Assembly: GCA_003446015.1 (NCBI GenBank)
Contig: DMBU01000082.1
Span: 44,365 to 69,923 of the forward strand
DNA from: Bacteroidales bacterium
GTDB taxonomy: Bacteria > Bacteroidota > Bacteroidia > Bacteroidales > UBA12077
Direction: 5' to 3'
Length of the DNA stretch: 25,559 bases
The translations under genes were made by a program, and so were the position numbers. Shown here one piece after another: positions 1 to 7,521 of this stretch. Below the pieces are notes generated by a model. That model was not told the DNA's origin and ran no database searches. It saw only the letters and a list, made by a program, of their open reading frames with translations. Numbering within the stretch: position 1 is the stretch's first letter; every line of letters starts with the position of its first letter.

Positions 1-5
1 CAAAA

Positions 6-25
6 ATAATAAAGTTTGGACAGAT
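6..25 (+). repeat. Left terminal inverted repeat / TnsB-binding site
   Basis: The 20 bases ataataaagtttggacagat are a perfect inverted copy of 25530-25549. The core aataaagttt resembles the Tn7 TnsB-binding site (aataaagt followed by an A/C-rich stretch). The flanking bases match the outermost right-end site rather than the inner ones, so this is probably the outermost left site. I found no further clear copy in the next 300 bases, although Tn7 has three sites in its left end; degenerate ones may exist. Confidence 0.75.
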
Positions 26-276
26 GATTTAAGCAATTTTTTCTTCCTGTGCTATACTGTCAAATGAAATAGTAAATGCAAATTAAACCCTTGATAAATA
101 GTTAAAATTACGGGTTGCTTTGCAAGACAATTCGACAGATAGAAATCAACAATTGCGAGCAGAAACATGCCTGTAAGATATAGAATACAGACAGCAAGCA
201 TCCACCTTTACTATACTTTGAAAGAAGTTAGTTTTCTACCCCTCTTTTTTATCAACTTCCAAAAAGACTATTAGAA

Positions 277-405
277 CTACTTTTTAGAATTCTTTGACGG
301 TTTCAACTTAGTTGTATTCCCTGGTGTATTTTTATTATCACGACGTCTTTGGTCAAGTTTTCCGGTTGACTCAGCTTTCGGTTTTGGTCCTGGTTTTAAT
401 GGCAT
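277..405 (-). CDS. Small basic protein, 42 aa, function unknown
   Basis: This ATG-started frame of 42 codons ends in TAG. The product is very basic and proline-rich: it begins MPLKPGPKPKAESTGK, continues with LDQRRRDN, and ends in a Lys/Asn/Ser tail. It has no membrane segment and no recognisable domain. A perfect Bacteroidota -7 box (TAACTTTG on the minus strand, 439 to 432) lies about 27 bases upstream of the start, which supports it as a real gene. It sits alone just inside the left end and is transcribed towards the terminus. The composition suggests a nucleic-acid-binding or ribosome-associated peptide, but that is a guess. It could also be a chance frame. Confidence 0.55.
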   Translation of the reverse strand: MPLKPGPKPKAESTGKLDQRRRDNKNTPGNTTKLKPSKNSKK

Positions 406-431
406 AATACTATTTTTTAAATTACTTTAAG

Positions 432-439
432 CAAAGTTA
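432..439 (-). promoter_or_regulatory. Candidate -7 box for the 42-aa gene
   Basis: On the minus strand the bases read TAACTTTG, an exact match to the Bacteroidota -7 consensus TAnnTTTG. Transcription would start around 425, giving a ~20-base leader before the ATG at 405. No clear TTG is seen at the -33 position, so the call rests on the -7 box and its position. Confidence 0.4.
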
Positions 440-1098
440 ACATCTTTATTCAGTTTTTATTATCTCTTCGGCTAATAATTTAATTTCCAGTTGCGAATGT
501 GTACTAGGCATTATTTCACGGCTGAAACACAACAAATATGTATGTCTAAAATTTGTGTGTATTCAATACGATACATTGACACAAATTACATTAATAGAGG
601 TAAGTATGTGCTCTTCTACTGTAGAATATTGTTTGCTCCCTGAGGAATGTCGAACAAGAGTTGAGTAGGCAAGAATTTGCTTAAATTATAACCTCTTAGG
701 CTAAATTTATATTCATTGATGTTTTAAGAAAGCAAAGTGAGCCTTGATGAACTTTAAAAGTGAAAAGAATTAATCCAAGTTGAAATTCTATATTGAAAAA
801 GTAAAACACCAGCATACAACAGTAAATAAAGGGCATAGGCTGTCAGTATAAATCTGGGAGTTTTGTTCATCAAATAAGTTCGCCGAAACTTTTGTTTCAG
901 CAAGTAAAAAGGATAAATTTATAACCAAAACAAAAGTTCGCCTATGTGGGCTTTTGGACGTTTGGTTTTCCAAATCATCCTACACCCCTTATTCACAACG
1001 TATGGGCTAGTGTAAAAAAAACGACACAGCGGACAATTTGCTACTTAAAGACAGAAAAAGAAAAATGAAATAATGAACAGTCAACGCACAAAACAGCG
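440..1098. other. Non-coding stretch between left end and RM operon
   Basis: I see no supportable gene here. Short open frames on the minus strand (for example 788-973) have no plausible start context, and their composition does not look protein-like. The part from about 890 to 1098 has more G+C than the bases before it and holds several short repeated words (aagttcgcc, acaaaagttcgcc) of the kind common between accessory genes in Bacteroidota. It grades into the 67-bp repeat at 1099. Confidence 0.5.
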
Positions 1099-1165
1099 CA
1101 TTTGCATATCGCACAAGGCGACCCACAACCGAAATTTGCAAAAGAGCTGTTTTCTTGTCGACTCA
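1099..1165 (+). repeat. Direct repeat copy A, before the RM operon
   Basis: This stretch is related to 12298-12363, on the other side of the seven-gene operon, in the same orientation. Shared blocks are catttgca at the start, cacaag and cca-rich text in the middle, ttgcaaaagagc, and the closing ttg-c-actca pattern. Lengths are 67 and 66 bases, with clear but imperfect identity. Flanking an intact operon with related direct repeats suggests the operon entered as a cassette by recombination. The -33 part of the likely hsdM promoter lies inside this copy. Confidence 0.55.
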
Positions 1166-1187
1166 CCAGCAGAAATTGATATATTTG
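1155..1187 (+). promoter_or_regulatory. Candidate promoter of the RM operon
   Basis: A perfect -7 box TATATTTG lies at 1180-1187. TTG at 1155-1157 lies 22 bases upstream, close to the usual 19-21 spacing. Transcription would begin near 1193, about 33 bases before the hsdM ATG. No other good box lies between here and hsdM, so this probably drives the whole seven-gene operon. Confidence 0.5.
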
Positions 1188-1225
1188 CGTTAATAGACAA
1201 TTTAAATTAAAGACTTTCAAAATAT

Positions 1226-3034
1226 ATGAGTTTAAATACACAGAATCTACAACCAATTATAAATTTTATCTGGACCGTTGCGGACGATGTATTGATAAAT
1301 AAATTTCTTGAAAACCAGTATCAGGACGTAATTCTACCAATGACTGTTTTACGACGTTTGGATTTGGCACTTGAACCGACAAAAGATAAGGTTTTAAAAA
1401 CCCACGAAGAATTTAAAAGCAAAATTGACAACTTATACGGACTACTGACAAGTGAACAACATGGAACAGGATTGGCGTTTTACAACACATCAAAGTTTAC
1501 CATGAAAAAACTGTTGGCTGACCCTAAAAATATTGACACCAACTTTTTAGATTATCTCAATGGCTATTCTGAAAATGTACAGGACATTATCAGCAAGTTT
1601 AAATTCCGTAATCAATTAGAAACCTTTGAAACAACTGGAATTACATTTTCACTCATTGAGAAATTCTGCAACCCAAAAGTTGAATTAAGCCCCGACAAAA
1701 TATCGCCTATGGCAATGGGTTATATGTTCGAGGATTTGATACGCCGTTTTAATGAAAAGACCAATGCAGCAGCAGGGCGACATTTTACACCACGGGAAAT
1801 TATTGAGTTAATGACTCATTTGGTTTATCTGCCTGTAAAGGATAAAATTCAAAAAGGAACTTTTTTGGTTTATGACCCATGTGCGGGTTCGGGTGCAATG
1901 CTTACGCAATCAAAATCATTTGCTACTAATCCTGATGGAGAAATAAAATCGAAAGCTACTTTCCACTTATATGGACAGGAAAACACGGGAGAAATGTATG
2001 CCGTTTGTAAATCGGATATGTTGTTGAAAGGCGAAGACCCCGACAAAATAAAGTTTGGCTCAACGCTGAGCGAATATGGTTTTGAACCCGATTTGAAATT
2101 CAATTTCATGTTAACTAATCCACCTTACGGAACAACATGGAAGCAAGATATTGATAACTTAAACGTTGGTTCTGGAAAGAAAGTTTCCATTATTGACAAA
2201 CGATTTAACCTGCCCATAAAAAACTTCAAAGGCGACCTGGAAGAAACCTGTTTGACTTCACGGAGCAACGACGGACAATTAATGTTTATGCTACACATGC
2301 TTTCGAAAATGAAAGACCCCAAAGACGGTGGAAGCAGAATTGCATCCGTTCAAAATGGTTCAGCATTGTTTACAGGCGATGCAGGAAGTGGCGAAAGCGG
2401 AATTAGACAATACATTTTAGAAAATGATTTATTGGAATGCATTATTCAATTGCCAAACGACATTTTTTATAATACAGGCATTGCTACTTTCGTTTGGATT
2501 ATTTCGAACTTAAAAGAAGAAAAACGAAAAGGGAAGGTTCAATTAATCAATGCTTCAACTGAGGCTTTTTATCGAAGAATGCGAAAACCGTTAGGAAGCA
2601 AACGAAACGAATTATCAGTCGAACATATTCAAGCAATTCAAGACCTCTATTTCACTTTTGAAGTAAATGATTTCAGTAAAATTTTTGATAATGAAGATTT
2701 TGGATTCTACCAAATTACTGTTCATCAACCTGAAAAAGATGAAAAAGGTAATATTTTAAAAGATACAAAAGGTAAACCCAAATCTGATACGGCCCTAAAA
2801 GACACAGAGAATATTCCAATGAAACAAGATATCAAAGAATATTTTAAAAAGGAAGTTTATCCTTTTGTCCATGATGCTTGGTACGAAACTAAGAATGCTA
2901 AAATTGGATATGAAATCCCATTTACAAAATATTTCTATAAGCATACAGCTTTAAGGGATATGTATAGCATTGTCGAGGACATTAAGAGATTGGAAGAAGA
3001 AACAGAGGGCTTATTAAAAGAGATAATTAACTAA
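1226..3034 (+). CDS. hsdM: Type I restriction-modification DNA methyltransferase subunit
   Basis: This 602-residue protein is the modification subunit of a type I system. It transfers a methyl group from S-adenosylmethionine to N6 of adenine, in complex with HsdS. The N-terminal helical HsdM domain is seen (FIWTVADDVL near residue 14, then LPMTVLRRLD). The SAM-binding motif DPCAGSGAM starts at residue 217, and the catalytic motif NPPYG at 298-302 is the N6-adenine form. The length is normal for the longer HsdM class. The start at 1226 follows a candidate promoter. The stop shares one base with the hsdS start (TAATG), so the two are translationally coupled. All key residues are present and it should be active. 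Confidence 0.95.
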   Translation: MSLNTQNLQPIINFIWTVADDVLINKFLENQYQDVILPMTVLRRLDLALEPTKDKVLKTHEEFKSKIDNLYGLLTSEQHGTGLAFYNTSKFTMKKLLADPKNIDTNFLDYLNGYSENVQDIISKFKFRNQLETFETTGITFSLIEKFCNPKVELSPDKISPMAMGYMFEDLIRRFNEKTNAAAGRHFTPREIIELMTHLVYLPVKDKIQKGTFLVYDPCAGSGAMLTQSKSFATNPDGEIKSKATFHLYGQENTGEMYAVCKSDMLLKGEDPDKIKFGSTLSEYGFEPDLKFNFMLTNPPYGTTWKQDIDNLNVGSGKKVSIIDKRFNLPIKNFKGDLEETCLTSRSNDGQLMFMLHMLSKMKDPKDGGSRIASVQNGSALFTGDAGSGESGIRQYILENDLLECIIQLPNDIFYNTGIATFVWIISNLKEEKRKGKVQLINASTEAFYRRMRKPLGSKRNELSVEHIQAIQDLYFTFEVNDFSKIFDNEDFGFYQITVHQPEKDEKGNILKDTKGKPKSDTALKDTENIPMKQDIKEYFKKEVYPFVHDAWYETKNAKIGYEIPFTKYFYKHTALRDMYSIVEDIKRLEEETEGLLKEIIN

Positions 3035-4359
3035 TGACTCCAATAGGGAAATACAATAAATATCAAAATACCAATTTAAGTTGGGCTGAAAGCATTCCTG
3101 AGCATTGGAAAGTTTATCGAATTAAACATCAATTCCAGATTCTTAAAAGAATTGCTGGTGAATTAGGTTACGATGTTTTATCAATTACTCAAAAAGGAAT
3201 TAAGGTAAAAGATATAATAAGTGGTGGAGGCCAACTTGCAATGGATTATTCAAAATATCAATTGACCGAAATTGGTGATTTTGCTATGAACCACATGGAC
3301 TTATTAACTGGTTTTGTTGACATATCAAAATATCATGGTGTAATTAGTCCTGATTATAGAGTGTTTAAGCTCACACAGAGAGAAAGCGACAGCAAATACA
3401 TGTTATATATAATGCAGCTTTGTTATACCCAAAAGATATTTTTTGGGCATGGAAAAGGTGTTTCAATGCTAGGTCGTTGGCGCTTACCAGCAGAGAATTT
3501 CAAGAATTTCGCCATTCCAATTCCTCCCTTGGAAGAACAAACCAAAATAGCCGCCTTTCTTGATTTCAAACTGGCTAAAATCGACCGTTTTATCCGTATG
3601 AAAAAACAACTTCTTGCATTATATGTTGAGAGAAGAAAATCATTAACGAGGAAAATAATAAATTCTGAATCAGTTCAATTTCTGCGGTTATCATCAATCA
3701 CAGATTTAGTCCAAAGACCAGTAGACAGATTAGACAACGAATTTTATACACCAATAGGATTATATAATAGAGGTAGAGGCATTTTTCATAAAGAACAAAC
3801 TTTAGGCAAAGACTTGGGCGACTCAAATTTTTGCCACATTGCAAAAGGTGATGTGATTTTAAGTGGGCAATTTGCATGGGAAGGTGCAGTTGCATTAGCA
3901 AGTTCATTTGATGAAAATTGTGTGGCCTCTCATAGATATCCAATACTAAAATGTGATTTTGAAGTAATTAGACCTGAATTTCTTTTCTCATTTTTCACTA
4001 TATCCGAGGGACATTTACTTTTAGATAGTAATTCAAGAGGTGCCGCTGGAAGAAATCGGCCATTAAACCCAAGATACCTTATAAAAGAGAAAATACCTGT
4101 GCCATCAATTACTTTACAAGAAGAATTAGTAGAAATGATTCAAAGCGAAAATCGACTTAAATCAATTATAAACAGAGGAATTATATTTATAGAGGAATAT
4201 AAAACCATTTTGATAGCCGAAGCGGTAACAGGTAAAATTGATGTTAGAGAATTTGAAATACCTGAAACGTTGGAGGAAGAAAGCTACGAAGAATTGGAAG
4301 AAGAATTGAGTATGGCGGCAGAAGAAGAGAGTGAATATGGAAATTTAGAAGAAATTTAA
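3034..4359 (+). CDS. hsdS: Type I restriction-modification specificity subunit
   Basis: This 441-residue protein is the DNA-recognition subunit, which sets the bipartite target for both HsdM and HsdR. It has the usual two-repeat build. Target-recognition domain 1 opens with SIPEHWKVYRI. The first conserved coiled coil (PPLEEQTKIAAFL followed by KIDRFIRMKKQLLAL) lies around residues 166-205. A second, divergent recognition domain follows, then a second conserved helix (VPSITLQEELVEMI to ILIAEAVTGKIDVR) near residues 350-408. The last ~30 residues are strikingly rich in glutamate and lie beyond the standard fold. It overlaps hsdM by one base and precedes the DUF262 gene by 12 bases. The recognition sequence cannot be predicted from this alone. 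Confidence 0.93.
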   Translation: MTPIGKYNKYQNTNLSWAESIPEHWKVYRIKHQFQILKRIAGELGYDVLSITQKGIKVKDIISGGGQLAMDYSKYQLTEIGDFAMNHMDLLTGFVDISKYHGVISPDYRVFKLTQRESDSKYMLYIMQLCYTQKIFFGHGKGVSMLGRWRLPAENFKNFAIPIPPLEEQTKIAAFLDFKLAKIDRFIRMKKQLLALYVERRKSLTRKIINSESVQFLRLSSITDLVQRPVDRLDNEFYTPIGLYNRGRGIFHKEQTLGKDLGDSNFCHIAKGDVILSGQFAWEGAVALASSFDENCVASHRYPILKCDFEVIRPEFLFSFFTISEGHLLLDSNSRGAAGRNRPLNPRYLIKEKIPVPSITLQEELVEMIQSENRLKSIINRGIIFIEEYKTILIAEAVTGKIDVREFEIPETLEEESYEELEEELSMAAEEESEYGNLEEI

Positions 4360-4371
4360 GATATTTGTGTT

Positions 4372-5514
4372 ATGGAAGAGCAAATTAACGTATACGATTT
4401 TAGTCAGGACTGGGAAGATGATATAGAAAAAGAACAGATCGATGAGTCGGTAAGGCTTATGGAAAAGCCTTTTGACCCTACTAAAATTAATATCGAAACA
4501 AAAACCCCTTCGTTGGATATTCTTATTAAAAGGATTCAAAGTAAATCGGTTGCTATGAATACCGAAGAATATTTTCAGCGAAAAGACGATTTATGGGATG
4601 TTGTTAAACAAAGTCGCCTTATTGAGTCAATATTAATTCGTTTTCCATTGCCTGCTTTTTTCTTCGATGCTACTAAAGAAGACCATTGGTTAATTGTTGA
4701 TGGCTTGCAACGCTTGAGTTCTATCCGTAATTTTTGTGTCCTTAAAACTTTAAAGCTTACAAAGCTGGAGTTCCTTACAAAACTGAATGGTTTGGGCTGG
4801 GATGATTTGACTGACGATTTACAACGATTAATAGAAGAATCACAGGTTGTTATATATAAAATAATGCCAGGTACGCCAACCGATGTTAAATTTAATATTT
4901 TTAAACGTATTAATACAGGCGGTTTGGTCTTGGAACCACAAGAAATAAGGCATGCTTTATTTCAAGGTACACCAGCTACATATATTGCTGAATTAGCGCA
5001 AACAGAGTCCTTTCTTAGAGCAACTGGCAGGCGTATTAAAACCCACCGCATGCTCGATAGGGATTTTGCCAATCGTTTCCTTGCATTTTACTTGTTTGGC
5101 CATGAAAATTATCAACCCGATCTCGATACATTTATGAGCAAAGCTATGGCAGCTTTAAATACTATGAGCCCAGAACAGCTTAATAAAATTAAAAGAGATT
5201 TTTCAAAAGCAATGAACCTTGCAAGCAATATTTTTGGGGAAGAAGCTTTTAGAAAAGTCCGGTTTGACCACAATCGTTTACCACCTATTAACAAAGCCTT
5301 GTTTGATGCTATTGCTACTCAATTTGCTCTTATCTCTGATGAACAAAGAGATATGTTGGAAGAGAATGGCCCTGAATTTAAAAACACACTCAAAGAAAAA
5401 CTTAATAATGATGAACAATTCTTTTCATCTATTACCAGTTCAACAGGTGATAAAAACAGGGTACAGTACAGGCATGGCGAACTAATTAAACTTATACAAC
5501 TTTATACTTCATAA
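4372..5514 (+). CDS. DUF262-family protein in the RM operon
   Basis: This 380-residue protein has the two DUF262 signatures. One is VDGLQRLSSI at 109-118, a variant of the DGQQR motif linked to nucleotide hydrolysis in GmrS/BrxU-type proteins; here the first Gln is Leu, which occurs in a subgroup. The other is FKRINTGG with EPQEIRHAL at 177-196. The N-terminal 45 residues are acidic. No C-terminal HNH (DUF1524) domain is visible, so it is probably a regulator or sensor rather than a stand-alone nuclease. DUF262 proteins recur within type I RM loci (compare the R-linked ORFs of Campylobacter). Tight spacing on both sides (12 and 2 bases) places it in the operon. Its exact role is unknown. Confidence 0.82.
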   Translation: MEEQINVYDFSQDWEDDIEKEQIDESVRLMEKPFDPTKINIETKTPSLDILIKRIQSKSVAMNTEEYFQRKDDLWDVVKQSRLIESILIRFPLPAFFFDATKEDHWLIVDGLQRLSSIRNFCVLKTLKLTKLEFLTKLNGLGWDDLTDDLQRLIEESQVVIYKIMPGTPTDVKFNIFKRINTGGLVLEPQEIRHALFQGTPATYIAELAQTESFLRATGRRIKTHRMLDRDFANRFLAFYLFGHENYQPDLDTFMSKAMAALNTMSPEQLNKIKRDFSKAMNLASNIFGEEAFRKVRFDHNRLPPINKALFDAIATQFALISDEQRDMLEENGPEFKNTLKEKLNNDEQFFSSITSSTGDKNRVQYRHGELIKLIQLYTS

Positions 5515-5516
5515 TC

Positions 5517-6674
5517 ATGATTGAGTCAGTTGAAATAAAAAACTTTAAATCGATAAAAAGCAAGTATTTTCCTTTAAGAAACCTAAATATATTACTTGGC
5601 CTTAATGGAATGGGAAAATCATCTTTTATCCAAAATTTATTGGCTTTCAGGCAATCAAATAAAATTGCAAGCGGAAGGCTCGATTTAAATGGGAGATATG
5701 TAAATATTGGTACAACCAAGGATGCCCTTTACCAATATTCCAAAAAAATGCCTTTTTCAACACACTTTAAATTTTCCGATAAGGAAGAAATGAATTATTC
5801 TTTTGATTATACTATTGATTCGAATATTTTCTCAGCAAAAAATATTGGACAAAACCTATATAGGGAAAACCCTACCATAGATAAAATTGTAATCAAAGAA
5901 TCCTTATTTAATAAAAATTTCCAATATCTTAACGCAAATAGGCAAGAACCAAAATCTTTTACACCAAAGAATTATTCTGAAGTGGTTCAGTTAAAAAATA
6001 TAGGAGACCATGGCGAATATACAGCATATTATATTGAAATGTTTGGAAATGATGATATAGAAATGGATTCATTGCTTCATCCCAAGTCAATTACCATAGA
6101 TGAAATAACCAATGAAGAAATGGTGGTAAAATCATTAATAAATCAGATAAATTTATGGATGGGAGAAATATCCCCTGATGTTAACATACGTACAACCGAA
6201 GTTTCTAATGATAGAGTATTACTGGAATATGTTTTTAAACAACCAAATTTAGGAAATACAAACCGGTTTAAGCCAGAAAATGTTGGCTTTGGGATTACAT
6301 ACTGTTTGCCTGTTGTAGTGGCTTTATTAAAATCGAAACCAGGAGATTTATTGATAATCGAAAATCCTGAATCGCACATACATCCGCGAGGACAAGTTGA
6401 AATTGGAAAGCTGATAGCTCTTGCTGCAATGAGTGGTGTTCAAATCATTATTGAAACACATAGCGACCATGTTGTTAATGGAGTAAGGGTGGCTGTTAAA
6501 GAAGAATTAATAGATAAAAACAAAGCACTTATATATTACTTCGAAAAAACAATAAAACCCGATGAGCAATACTCAAAAATAACCAACATCGAAATAGACA
6601 AAAATGGGGAATTAAGTGAGTACCCTAAAAATATGCTTGATGAATGGAGTGCCCAACTGATGAAATTACTATAG
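5517..6674 (+). CDS. DUF3696-type AAA/ABC ATPase
   Basis: This 385-residue ATPase resembles the OLD/RecF-like group with a C-terminal DUF3696-type region. The N-terminus has the standard MIESVEIKNFKSI strand. Walker A is GLNGMGKSS at 28-36. The combined Walker B stretch ENPESHIHP is at 282-290, and the switch histidine is in ETHSDHVVNGVR from residue 313. These are complete, so ATP hydrolysis is expected. No TOPRIM or nuclease domain follows, so any effector would have to be a partner, perhaps the next gene. It starts two bases after the DUF262 stop and ends one base before the next start. A cytoplasmic DNA- or RNA-sensing ATPase of a defence module is the likeliest role (inference). Confidence 0.85.
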   Translation: MIESVEIKNFKSIKSKYFPLRNLNILLGLNGMGKSSFIQNLLAFRQSNKIASGRLDLNGRYVNIGTTKDALYQYSKKMPFSTHFKFSDKEEMNYSFDYTIDSNIFSAKNIGQNLYRENPTIDKIVIKESLFNKNFQYLNANRQEPKSFTPKNYSEVVQLKNIGDHGEYTAYYIEMFGNDDIEMDSLLHPKSITIDEITNEEMVVKSLINQINLWMGEISPDVNIRTTEVSNDRVLLEYVFKQPNLGNTNRFKPENVGFGITYCLPVVVALLKSKPGDLLIIENPESHIHPRGQVEIGKLIALAAMSGVQIIIETHSDHVVNGVRVAVKEELIDKNKALIYYFEKTIKPDEQYSKITNIEIDKNGELSEYPKNMLDEWSAQLMKLL

Positions 6675-6675
6675 C

Positions 6676-7521
6676 ATGAATATATCTTTTAACGAAATAT
6701 CAATACTTCCTTTTGCAGAATCGGCTCATGAATTAAAACAACATTTCCTAAACCTAGCAAAGGTCTATAAAAAGTTAAAGGAGGATTATAACATAGAGCA
6801 CATTGTTTTTCCAAGTAATTTAGCTGAATTAAAGGTGTTGCCAGATACTCTAATTCATAAATGGCTAACAGAACTTCGTGGAATGGAAAAGGATCAAATT
6901 TTGAACTTAATTCACCGTAGACCATTTAGTAATGATGTAATAGGAGGGTACAATGAAGAGATAGATTCTTTTGTATTTAGTAATGAAGATATGGGGATTG
7001 AAGAAAATATTTGTATTGGATTAGGAGTAACATATATATGTCAAACTGCCTCAATTAGTTTAAATACGCATGAATTTTGGGAAAAAGATAAAATTCAATT
7101 CAGTATTCTTGATTATAATAATGACGAAAGAACTCCGGCAATTGCACCTAATTGTTGCATAGCAGAGCTTACGAATGATTTTAAAACTTGGATTGAAAAA
7201 AATGCAGAAGTAGTATTAATTACTACAGATATGGAACCATCAACTAAACATATTCATTTTAGAGATGACCATGAAACCAGTATTTTAATGGCATTCGCAA
7301 AACGAATAGTAAATTCAAAGTACCTAGTTTCTATAATAAATTCCTTACCATTTAACTCTGCTACCTCTCGTTTTATCCGAAAGTGTTATTCTGATGGTAA
7401 AATAGAAATTGTTTTGCATTGGGAAGATAAAGGGATTGGTATGGTAATACAAACAACTGGAAGAAACTACAATGAAACCTTGGCTATTGCAGAGATACTG
7501 AAAGAGAAATATGACCGATAA
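6676..7521 (+). CDS. Unrecognised 281-aa protein, partner of the DUF3696 ATPase
   Basis: I do not recognise this family. The protein is soluble, with no signal peptide or membrane helix. Visible features are a helical N-terminal ~90 residues (for example ESAHELKQHFLNLAKVYKKL), a middle region with two adjacent cysteines (APNCCIAEL near 158), a conserved-looking HIHFRDDHE stretch near residue 193 that could hold acidic or histidine catalytic residues, and a C-terminal GMVIQTTGRNYNET. It starts one base after the ATPase gene and shares its last base with the hsdR start (TAATG), so it is coupled to both. Proteins at this position beside a DUF3696-type ATPase are often effectors; that is inference from context only. 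Confidence 0.75.
   Translation: MNISFNEISILPFAESAHELKQHFLNLAKVYKKLKEDYNIEHIVFPSNLAELKVLPDTLIHKWLTELRGMEKDQILNLIHRRPFSNDVIGGYNEEIDSFVFSNEDMGIEENICIGLGVTYICQTASISLNTHEFWEKDKIQFSILDYNNDERTPAIAPNCCIAELTNDFKTWIEKNAEVVLITTDMEPSTKHIHFRDDHETSILMAFAKRIVNSKYLVSIINSLPFNSATSRFIRKCYSDGKIEIVLHWEDKGIGMVIQTTGRNYNETLAIAEILKEKYDR

Noticed and set aside
1..10. Target-site duplication at the two edges
   Set aside because: The edge bases (caaaa on the left; ctaac or tccaa on the right) do not match as a direct repeat, and the left terminus is probably outside the window.
788..1256. Minus-strand ORFs of 61 and 71 codons upstream of hsdM
   Set aside because: They are Cys/Phe-rich with unlikely composition, have no promoter or homology, and one overlaps the hsdM start and its promoter.
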